Shown one piece after another: positions 9,278 through 16,298 of a DNA stretch of 64,000 nucleotides. Each line of letters opens with the position of its first letter. The first letter of the stretch is position 1. Below the pieces are notes generated by a model, which had not been told where the DNA came from, searched no databases, and saw only the letters and a program-made list of their open reading frames with translations. The translations under genes and the position numbers were made by a program. This stretch comes from Kordiimonadaceae bacterium (GTDB taxonomy: Bacteria > Pseudomonadota > Alphaproteobacteria > Sphingomonadales > Emcibacteraceae): the NCBI GenBank assembly GCA_024236295.1, contig JACKKT010000001.1:62001-126000 (forward strand), written 5' to 3'.

Positions 9278-10100
9278 AATAAAAGCACCGGTATCACCTT
9301 TCAGAATCATCGTCTGGAGCCTTTTATTCATCGGCGCGGTGATTATGATGACACCTATCATTTTCATGTTTTCCGCCAGCTTTAAATATAATGATGAAAT
9401 TTATGAACTGGCGCTTATAAGTTCAGAACCAACATTAAGTAATTATATTTATCTATTTGAAAATACAGAATTTTTAAAATGGTTTAAAAATTCAATTTTT
9501 GTCGCACTTGCCTCAACCGTATCAGTGCTGTTTTTTGACAGTCTGGTCGGGTACACCTTGGCAAAATTCCGCTTCCGCGGCCGTAAACTGGTCTTCATTG
9601 CCATTTTAAGTACATTGATGATCCCGACCGAAATGCTGGTAATCCCATGGTATATCCTGGCACGGGATTTCGGCCTGCTTGATAGCTATATCGGGTTGAT
9701 CTTCCCCGGGATTATGACCGGTTTCGGGGTTTTTCTGATGAAGCAGTTTTTTGAAAGCGTACCTGATGATTATCTCGACGCGGCCCGCATAGACGGGCTT
9801 TCCGAATTTCGGATATTCACCCAAATTGCCATGCCGCTGGTAACACCGGCCTTATCCGCACTGGCGATTTTTACATTCTTAGGCAATTGGACAGCGTTTT
9901 TGTGGCCGCTTATTGTGACCTCAAGCGCTGAGCTTTTCACTATTCCCGTCGGGCTTTCGTCTTTTTCCGGTGAATTTCAAAGCGAATGGGAAATGATCAT
10001 GACCGGGGCGGCAGTGGCGACATTACCAACTTTACTGGTGTTTTTATTTTTGCAGCGGTATATCATCCGTGGCGTGATATTAGGAGGATTAAAGGGATAA
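9270..10100 (+). CDS. Sugar ABC importer permease (MalG/UgpE type)
   Basis: A 276-residue six-helix permease, partner of the preceding gene, which it overlaps by 8 bases. The EAA loop is DYLDAARIDG at about 167-176. The C-terminal QRYIIRGVILGGLKG is typical of MalG/UgpE proteins. The N-terminal third is noticeably more AT-rich than the rest. The lyase gene starts 2 bases after its stop codon. Confidence 0.92.
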   Translation: MTKIKAPVSPFRIIVWSLLFIGAVIMMTPIIFMFSASFKYNDEIYELALISSEPTLSNYIYLFENTEFLKWFKNSIFVALASTVSVLFFDSLVGYTLAKFRFRGRKLVFIAILSTLMIPTEMLVIPWYILARDFGLLDSYIGLIFPGIMTGFGVFLMKQFFESVPDDYLDAARIDGLSEFRIFTQIAMPLVTPALSALAIFTFLGNWTAFLWPLIVTSSAELFTIPVGLSSFSGEFQSEWEMIMTGAAVATLPTLLVFLFLQRYIIRGVILGGLKG

Positions 10101-10102
10101 TC

Positions 10103-11638
10103 ATGGTAAACAGGCAGGACCAAACCCAGAGCGGCATTATTGATCATTCAAAATTTCCCAACGAAACCTATAAGGAAACGGTGCTTGCCCCACTTTTTGA
10201 GGCATCAAAAATCACATTTGCCGATTATCATTTCAGGGTAAACCTTGCCCATGCTGTTATGCTGGTGGAGCAGGGCATCTTAACGGCTAAGCAAGGAGCG
10301 GAAATTTTAAAAAGCCTGATTACCATTGAAGAAAATCTTGATCTGGCATCACTTGAATATACCGGCGAGGTCGAGGATTATTTTTTTTATGTCGAGGGGG
10401 AACTTAAAAAGGCGCTGGGGACCGATCTGGCCGGGCGGCTCCATACAGGGCGCAGCCGCAATGATATTGACCACACGATCTTTAAAATGCATCTGATGGA
10501 CCTTTCCGCCGTGCTGCTGACGGAACTTAACCAACTGATTGCAACCCTGCTTCGGGTGGCGGAGGGCGGCAAATCAACCATAATCCTTGCCTATACCCAC
10601 GGTCAGCCGGCCCAGCCGACCACATGGGGTCATTATCTGGGCGCTATTATCGAAATTTTACAGCGTGATGTCGAGCGGATCACCCTTGGTCGCAACACGG
10701 CGGAACTCTGTTCCATGGGGGCAGCAGCCATCACCACCACCGGTTTTAATTTAAACCGGGAAAGAATGGCGGAACTGCTTGGTTTTGCCGCGCCGCTTGA
10801 AAATTCTTATGGCTGCATTTCCAGCGTTGATTATGTCACCGGGCTTTATAGCGCGATGAAGGTTATGTTTCTTAATATCGGCCGATTTGTTCAGGATCTG
10901 GCCCAGCGCAGCAGCTTTGAGCTTGGCCATATTTATGTGCCTAATGAATTTGTCCAGATCAGTTCAATCATGCCGCAAAAGCGAAACCCGGTGCCGATTG
11001 AACATATGCGTCTGATGGCGTCACTCTCCGCCGGGCATTGCGATACCATTATAAACACCATGCATAACACACCGTTTACAGACATGAACGATTCTGAAAC
11101 CGAAGTCCAGACTGTCGGTCACAAAGCCTTTGAAAGCGGTGTTCGGCTCTTGCGGCTTTTAAATGATTTTATTGGTGCGGTACAGGTTGACGAACAGAAA
11201 ATCGCCCGTCATATCGGCGAAAGCTGCGCAACCATCACCGAAATCGCCGACAGCATCGCCCGTATTGAAAAATTATCCTTCCGCGATGCCCATGAAATCG
11301 CCGCTGACATGTCGCGTGCGGCTATCAAATGTAAAATTGCGTTAGATGAATTTGATCATAATGAATTCAGCAGAATTTATAAGGATCACACTGGAAAAGA
11401 ACCGAGTATTGATGCACAAAAATTAAAGGAAATAGCCAGCCCTGGATATTTCATTGCCGTGCGTAAAATTACCGGCGGCCCGGCCATTCCGGCCTTTGAG
11501 GAAAGTCTTAAAAAATATACGGGCCTGGCCATTGCCCAAAGCAATGAAAATGTCGCTTTTTTTGAGCGGCTGATCGGGGCGCGAGAAAATCTGGCTGACG
11601 CGGTAAAAAAACTGACACAGAATAAGGGGAGCGATTAA
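10103..11638 (+). CDS. Argininosuccinate-lyase-family C-N lyase in a transporter operon
   Basis: A 511-residue member of the fumarase/aspartase superfamily nearest to argininosuccinate lyase. HTGRSRND is at 114-121, THGQPAQPTT at 165-174, and the signature loop SSIMPQKRNP at 287-296 carries the catalytic serine. I place the start at the ATG at 10103, just after the permease stop and behind AGGAGGATTAAAGGG; a longer upstream frame overlaps the permease. It is longer than usual ArgH (about 460 residues), and the residues before the loop (FVQ instead of TTG) differ. Being inside an importer operon, it more likely cleaves an imported N-succinyl-type or related amine adduct, as EDDS lyase of this family does, than makes arginine. 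That substrate is inference. Confidence 0.8.
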   Translation: MVNRQDQTQSGIIDHSKFPNETYKETVLAPLFEASKITFADYHFRVNLAHAVMLVEQGILTAKQGAEILKSLITIEENLDLASLEYTGEVEDYFFYVEGELKKALGTDLAGRLHTGRSRNDIDHTIFKMHLMDLSAVLLTELNQLIATLLRVAEGGKSTIILAYTHGQPAQPTTWGHYLGAIIEILQRDVERITLGRNTAELCSMGAAAITTTGFNLNRERMAELLGFAAPLENSYGCISSVDYVTGLYSAMKVMFLNIGRFVQDLAQRSSFELGHIYVPNEFVQISSIMPQKRNPVPIEHMRLMASLSAGHCDTIINTMHNTPFTDMNDSETEVQTVGHKAFESGVRLLRLLNDFIGAVQVDEQKIARHIGESCATITEIADSIARIEKLSFRDAHEIAADMSRAAIKCKIALDEFDHNEFSRIYKDHTGKEPSIDAQKLKEIASPGYFIAVRKITGGPAIPAFEESLKKYTGLAIAQSNENVAFFERLIGARENLADAVKKLTQNKGSD

Positions 11639-12633
11639 TGGCGAGTGTGACATTATCGGATATTTCAAAAAGTTACGGCAAAGTTTCGGTCATTGAACAT
11701 CTTGATCTTGAAATCAGAGATAAGGAATTTATCGTTCTGGTCGGCCCGTCCGGCTGCGGCAAATCAACACTGCTGCGCATGATCGCGGGGCTTGAGGATA
11801 TTACGGCGGGTAAAATCTCCATCGCTGAGCGTATGGTCAATAATCTTGAGCCACGCGACCGCGATATCGCCATGGTGTTTCAGAATTATGCTCTATACCC
11901 GCATATGAATGTTTATAAAAATATATCCTTCGGCCTTCGCGCCCGCAAAATGGCGAAAGCCGATATTGACACCCACGTCAACCGGGTCGCCGAAATACTG
12001 GATATTAAAGACTTGCTTAACCGCAAACCGTCGGAGCTTTCCGGCGGGCAGCGCCAACGGGTCGCCATGGGCCGGGCCATGGTGCGTAACCCGGCAGTGT
12101 TCCTGTTTGATGAACCCTTATCAAACCTTGACGCGAAATTACGCGCCAGCATGCGGGCGGAAATAAAAAAACTGCACCGCACTGTGGAAACCACCATGAT
12201 TTATGTAACCCACGACCAGGTAGAGGCCATGACCCTTGCCGATCGCATTGTCATCATGGATCAGGGCAAAATTCAGCAGATCGGTACCCCAATGGAGGTT
12301 TACCAAGCCCCCGCCAATCAGTTCGTCGCCGGTTTTATTGGCAGTCCGGAAATGAATTTCATCAAAAGCAGGGATGGCATAACCCTTGGCATCAGACCCG
12401 AAGATATTTATCTGGCAGAAAGTGCCACCCTAGACAAAGGCAAAAACGTCAAAGCGGTGGTGGAAGTGGTCGAACCGCTTGGCGCCGAAACATTGCTGAT
12501 AGCCTTTTATGACGGCATCAAAATAACTGCTAAACTGAACGGCCTTATAGATATTGAGGCAGGAATGGAAGTCAAACTCACCCTTGACATGTCCCGCGCA
12601 CACCTGTTCGGCAAGGATGGGGAGAGGGTTTAG
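11638..12633 (+). CDS. Sugar ABC importer ATPase (MalK/UgpC type)
   Basis: A 331-residue ATPase: Walker A GPSGCGKST (36-44), Q-loop VFQNYALYPHM, signature LSGGQRQR (134-141), Walker B VFLFDEP (154-160), switch His192 in YVTHD, and a C-terminal TOBE/OB region containing LGIRPEDI. It begins within the lyase stop codon (TAATG). It energises the importer encoded just upstream. Its last 20 codons (KLTLDMSRAHLF to the stop) recur in decayed form at 15411 and 16060, which suggests insertions at this 3' end. Confidence 0.92.
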   Translation: MASVTLSDISKSYGKVSVIEHLDLEIRDKEFIVLVGPSGCGKSTLLRMIAGLEDITAGKISIAERMVNNLEPRDRDIAMVFQNYALYPHMNVYKNISFGLRARKMAKADIDTHVNRVAEILDIKDLLNRKPSELSGGQRQRVAMGRAMVRNPAVFLFDEPLSNLDAKLRASMRAEIKKLHRTVETTMIYVTHDQVEAMTLADRIVIMDQGKIQQIGTPMEVYQAPANQFVAGFIGSPEMNFIKSRDGITLGIRPEDIYLAESATLDKGKNVKAVVEVVEPLGAETLLIAFYDGIKITAKLNGLIDIEAGMEVKLTLDMSRAHLFGKDGERV

Positions 12634-12868
12634 GTGATTTCAATATAGCTTTAGTTATTATTTTTCGATTTTTAGTATTTATGAGATTATTTTCTGTTCA
12701 TATAATATTCATAACTTCTATATTAAAGTGTCTTTCTAAAGATGATTGCTAATTTTAATTGATTATTTTACATTTACTTTTTAATGTGATTAAAATATTA
12801 AGTTTAAAGTAACATTTAAAGTTCCAGGTTAGCAGTATAAAGTTAAGTAAATTATGATGGGGGTAAAA

Positions 12869-13801
12869 ATGCAAAACCACACATCCAAATATTTTCAGAA
12901 AAATCTTCTAACATTACTAATTGTTATTGGCAGTTTTGTTTTGGCTCCTTTTGCCTATGCTCAGGATTATCAGGTTAGTTCCAATGAGAAAAATTTAAAG
13001 TTTAAAGTCGCTATTGGTCGTTTCAGCAATGAAACAAATTATGGCAAAAGCCTTCTTAGGGATAATGATTTGGATCCTTTGGGAAAGCAGGCAGCTGATA
13101 TATTAACGGCCTATCTGGCAATGTCAGATAAATTCCTTATTTTTGAAAGACCTGACCTATCCAAAATTGAGCGTGAACAAGGACTTTCAGGTGACACAGG
13201 AATTGTCGGAGTTGATACACTCATTATTGGCTCGGTTGTAGAATTTGGCAGAGCGGCTGACGGGCAGCGGGGATTATTTAACAGAAAAAAAGTACAAACA
13301 GCACATGCAAAAGTGGCGGTGCGATTTGTTGATGTGAGAACTGGCCTTGTCTTTCATTCTGCGACTGGTACGGGTGATGCAACCAATGAAACAAAAACAG
13401 TTCTTGGTGTAGGAAGTACAGCAGGGTTTGATGCTACCCTTAATGACAAGGCTATCTCGGTCGCTATTGAAGATATGATTGAAGAATTGGTCAATACTTT
13501 GTCTGGCAGAACCTGGAAAACAGATATTTTGGCAGTTGAAGGATCGAATGTCTATATCTCTGGTGGTGAAAAACAGGGATTAAAAGTAGGTGATCGTCTT
13601 GCCGTAATGAAGGAAGGAAAAACCGTTAAAAGTAATCAGACCGGTTTTAATATTACGCTGCCTGCTTCTAAAGTAGGTGAGTTACAGGTAATTTCATTGT
13701 TTGGTGATAATGAAACCAATGAAGGTGCTGTAACGAATGTGGTTTCTGGTGAAATTGGTGATGGACGACCAGAAGGTCTATTTGTAACAACAGTTAATTG
13801 A
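12869..13801 (+). CDS. CsgG-family outer-membrane secretion/assembly protein
   Basis: A 310-residue protein with a signal peptide ending AYAQ, then a CsgG/HfaB domain (KFKVAIGRFSNETNYG, a DKFLIFERPDL segment and a GVDTLIIGSVVEFG segment). CsgG proteins are lipid-anchored outer-membrane secretion channels or related periplasmic assembly factors. No lipobox cysteine is visible at the cleavage site here, so it may be soluble. Of three in-frame ATGs I choose 12869, with GGGGG five bases upstream; the first is at 12854. It heads a four-gene operon with PEGA-like, DUF4810 and DUF799 lipoproteins. That layout matches the conserved CsgG-DUF4810-DUF799 locus known, for example, in Neisseria (GNA1162 region). 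Confidence 0.85.
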   Translation: MQNHTSKYFQKNLLTLLIVIGSFVLAPFAYAQDYQVSSNEKNLKFKVAIGRFSNETNYGKSLLRDNDLDPLGKQAADILTAYLAMSDKFLIFERPDLSKIEREQGLSGDTGIVGVDTLIIGSVVEFGRAADGQRGLFNRKKVQTAHAKVAVRFVDVRTGLVFHSATGTGDATNETKTVLGVGSTAGFDATLNDKAISVAIEDMIEELVNTLSGRTWKTDILAVEGSNVYISGGEKQGLKVGDRLAVMKEGKTVKSNQTGFNITLPASKVGELQVISLFGDNETNEGAVTNVVSGEIGDGRPEGLFVTTVN

Positions 13802-13813
13802 TTGGGGGAAGTA

Positions 13814-14122
13814 ATGAGAGTTTTCCTATTTAAAATCTTACTCACTTGTTCTGTTTTATTCGTTTCTGCTTGCGGAAGTCTTCCAAAGCATAATGAAATT
13901 AGAGCCGATGATAAGCCGACTTTGGCAATAGCCGATGATGGAATTGGGTCACAGTTATATGTTGATGGAACATATATGGGGGTTGTGGAAGACGGTCATC
14001 AGATTTTCAATATTTCTACCGGTAACCATGCAATTAGGTTGGTAAAACCTAATGGGGAACAGATTAATAGAGAAATATTTGTCCAAGGTAATACGAGGCG
14101 CGAAATTAGTATAAGCAACTAA
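13814..14122 (+). CDS. Small lipoprotein with PEGA-like domain
   Basis: A 102-residue lipoprotein with lipobox VSAC just after the hydrophobic segment. The rest is a beta-rich module (LYVDGTYMGVVEDG, then STGNHAIRLVKPNGEQ) that resembles PEGA domains, which bind cell-surface or peptidoglycan-linked components. I choose the ATG at 13814 with GGGGGAA five bases upstream, not the in-frame TTG at 13802. It sits 12 bases after the CsgG-like gene. This position is not part of the usual three-gene CsgG/DUF4810/DUF799 set, so it may be a lineage-specific addition. Confidence 0.65.
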   Translation: MRVFLFKILLTCSVLFVSACGSLPKHNEIRADDKPTLAIADDGIGSQLYVDGTYMGVVEDGHQIFNISTGNHAIRLVKPNGEQINREIFVQGNTRREISISN

Positions 14123-14169
14123 TATGAGTGCATTTAAATAGTTTTCAAATTCGTTTTGAGGGGAACAAC

Positions 14170-14571
14170 ATGAAATTAGTTAGTATGAAGTGCTGTAAAT
14201 TTATTGTTTTTACGGTGTTAATAATTATGACTTCGGCATGCGGTAATAAAAGCATGTATAATTGGGGTGGCTACAGTAATAATCTTCTTGGGTATTATAA
14301 AAATATGGATGACGAGCAGCTGCAAAAATTTTCCGACTCTTTGTACGAAGGGATAGAAAAGGCAGAAATTAAAGATAATGTCCCACCAGGAATGTATGCC
14401 GAGTACGGATACACAAAATTAGAACTGAATGATGCTAATACAGCCGCTATTTACTTTCAGAAAGAATGGGATAAATGGCCTGAGTCAAGATTTCTGATGG
14501 AAAAAGTCATGAAGCGCCTGACAACAATGGCGCCAGAACAGACAACACCATCTACTACGGGGGAAATGTAA
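14170..14571 (+). CDS. DUF4810 lipoprotein
   Basis: A 133-residue lipoprotein with lipobox TSAC. After it comes the MYNWGGYSNNLLGYYK segment characteristic of DUF4810, then a helical region with a TPR-like stretch (AEYGYTKLELNDANTAAIYFQKE, in two pieces). The start is the ATG at 14170 behind GAGGGGAACAAC; an in-frame GTG at 14128 is less likely. It overlaps the DUF799 gene by one base, so the two are translationally coupled. The function is not established; the association with CsgG suggests envelope assembly. Confidence 0.85.
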   Translation: MKLVSMKCCKFIVFTVLIIMTSACGNKSMYNWGGYSNNLLGYYKNMDDEQLQKFSDSLYEGIEKAEIKDNVPPGMYAEYGYTKLELNDANTAAIYFQKEWDKWPESRFLMEKVMKRLTTMAPEQTTPSTTGEM

Positions 14572-15389
14572 TGAATAAAATTAAAATACTTGCGGCAATA
14601 TTGTCTGCAATAGCTTTATCTGCATGTGCGACTGCACCAGACTATAAGGACTTCACAACATTTATTTCTGCAGACCCTCATTCAATTCTGATTGTTCCTG
14701 TGATTAATCATTCTGAAGAGGTTGAAGCGGCAGACTTGTTTCTAACAACTCTTCCTGTCCCGCTTTCTGAAAAGGGATATTATGTTTTCCCCACCAATAT
14801 GGTTAAAAAAATTATGGAGGAAGATGGCCTTGGTGATCCGTTATTGGTGCATTCAGCGGACACGACACGTCTGGCGGATCTATTTGGGGCAGATAGTATA
14901 ATTTATGTCGAAATTCTGGAGTGGACGAATAAATATAATGTCCTGTCAGCCGGCGTTCAGGTCCATTTTCTTTATACCATTAAAGATGGCCATGATGGGA
15001 AACTGCTTTGGCAGGATGAACAAAATCTTATCGTTGATAAATCACAGGGAGGTTCGGGAAATATATTTGCTGATCTGATTGCAACGGCGATTGTTGCTGC
15101 CTCCGATAGTCTTAGTTCGGATTATACATATGTAGCAAATAGTGCAAATGCCGCTGCTATTTATGCGCCTGGACAGGGTATCCCTGCGGGTCCATATTCA
15201 GCATTATATAAATCTGATACAAAACAATTTCCGGCAAACGGCACGGGAAGAATCTCTGATGCAACTGTATTAGCGGCATCTTATCAGGCCGACCCAAATA
15301 TTAACATGAAAAATAAAGAAGAAAAAGGTGACGAAAATTCTGAAGAAACTAATTCATCAGAAGATTCTGATCAGAATAATTCTAACTAA
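14571..15389 (+). CDS. DUF799 lipoprotein (GNA1162 family)
   Basis: A 272-residue lipoprotein with lipobox LSAC. The conserved DUF799 core follows (SILIVPVINHSEEVEAADLF, GYYVFPTNMVKKIMEEDGL and a LFGADSIIYVEILEW segment); the Neisseria homologue GNA1162 has a TolB-N/CsgG-like alpha/beta fold. The C-terminal 60 residues are a low-complexity tail rich in N, E, S and D and likely disordered. It is the last gene of the CsgG operon. A decayed copy of the ABC ATPase 3' end begins 22 bases after its stop. Confidence 0.85.
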   Translation: MNKIKILAAILSAIALSACATAPDYKDFTTFISADPHSILIVPVINHSEEVEAADLFLTTLPVPLSEKGYYVFPTNMVKKIMEEDGLGDPLLVHSADTTRLADLFGADSIIYVEILEWTNKYNVLSAGVQVHFLYTIKDGHDGKLLWQDEQNLIVDKSQGGSGNIFADLIATAIVAASDSLSSDYTYVANSANAAAIYAPGQGIPAGPYSALYKSDTKQFPANGTGRISDATVLAASYQADPNINMKNKEEKGDENSEETNSSEDSDQNNSN

Positions 15390-15410
15390 TATTTTTCGGG
15401 TTTTTACCTA

Positions 15411-15469
15411 AACTCCCCCTTGATATGTCCCGCGCCCATTTAATTGAAAAAGATGGGCAGCGGGTTTAA
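15411..15469 (+). pseudogene. Displaced 3'-end remnant of the MalK/UgpC-like ATPase gene (copy B)
   Basis: In frame this stretch reads KLPLDMSRAHLIEKDGQRV then a stop, against KLTLDMSRAHLFGKDGERV and a stop at the end of the ATPase gene ending at 12633. I align roughly three quarters of the bases across about 60. No upstream part of an ATPase gene is present. Such a copy is expected when DNA integrates at a gene's 3' end and displaces the original tail. Confidence 0.7.
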
Positions 15470-15472
15470 GGG

Positions 15473-15982
15473 TTATCTGTATGTAACCTCGACATATCCA
15501 AGCATCATGTTGGTATTCGGACTGTTTTTACACATGGGGAAGGTAAGCCCGGTTGCGGTGACATAATTTTTATTTTCTTCCAGATATTCGACACGGGAAT
15601 ATAGCGGAATATTCTGTTCAAACAATTCATGAGAAAGCATCATTAAGCGGTTGTAAGTGGATTCCATTTGCGATTTCATACTGTTGGTGCTGTTATTATC
15701 GAATATTAATTGATTGGTAAGCTCCCCATATACTTTTGCAAGTTTTGTCCCAACCAGCGTCATTTTCAAATTTTCCAGTTGATTATTTTCATTTAGCAGC
15801 AATTCAGCCATCCAGATATTTGGCAGAAAACTGGTAAATTCCTTTGGATTAAAATCTGCGCGATTAAGGTGGGTATCTGTATCATCCCCGCTAAATAATT
15901 TATCCCAGAATAATTTCTGTGTCGGGGTAAATAAATGTTTACTTTCTTTTGCTGGAACGAGCATATAATTATTTGCAATCAA
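15473..15982 (-). CDS. PAS_5-type single-domain protein
   Basis: A 169-residue protein without a signal peptide or a visible effector domain. The FLPNIWMAELLLNENNQLEN segment, then TLVGTKLAKVYGELTNQ and the strand-rich C-terminus match the PAS_5 family found mostly in alphaproteobacteria. The start appears to be TTG at 15982 with GGAAAG eight bases upstream; a later ATG at 15964 has no good ribosome-binding site. It lies between two remnants of the ABC ATPase 3' end, so it may have arrived as its own small cassette. Confidence 0.7.
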   Translation of the reverse strand: MIANNYMLVPAKESKHLFTPTQKLFWDKLFSGDDTDTHLNRADFNPKEFTSFLPNIWMAELLLNENNQLENLKMTLVGTKLAKVYGELTNQLIFDNNSTNSMKSQMESTYNRLMMLSHELFEQNIPLYSRVEYLEENKNYVTATGLTFPMCKNSPNTNMMLGYVEVTYR

Positions 15983-16298
15983 TATGATGACTTTCCGGAT
16001 TTAATTATATTAGTAATAACTTATCATATTAAACTAATTTGTCCAGATGGAGGATATAGGTTAAACTGAACAATGATATGTCCCGCGCCAAATTCGTTCG
16101 AGAATAAATCATATATTCCTCCAGCCCAGTATAAATACAAATAAGGGCTTAAGTCCTTAATAAGCTGACAGCATAAAAATTTAGAAAATATTTTCTGCGT
16201 CTGATAAATGGATATATCAACGCACTTTCCAATATGATAAAGAGTATGAAACAGGCCGGATTGTTTCGGTTTTATTTTTTCATTTGAAAGTTCACGAC
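15983..16298. other. Gene-free stretch with ATPase-tail remnant
   Basis: About 315 bases lie between the divergent PAS_5 gene and the glutathionylspermidine synthase gene. The only structure I can support is the third copy of the ATPase 3' tail at 16060-16107. The rest is AT-rich and presumably holds promoters for both neighbours; I cannot assign -35/-10 boxes with confidence. Confidence 0.5.
16060..16107 (+). pseudogene. Displaced 3'-end remnant of the MalK/UgpC-like ATPase gene (copy C)
   Basis: In frame it reads VKLNNDMSRAKFVRE and a stop, resembling VKLTLDMSRAHLF near the end of the ATPase gene ending at 12633. It shares the exact 16-mer TGATATGTCCCGCGCC with the remnant at 15411-15469. 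It is more decayed than copy B and has an in-frame stop just upstream. Confidence 0.6.

Noticed and set aside
9986..10102. Longer reading frame of the ArgH-family lyase, starting inside the permease gene
   Set aside because: It would overlap the permease by 115 bases, and the ATG at 10103 has a strong AGGAGG-type site and gives a normal family N-terminus.
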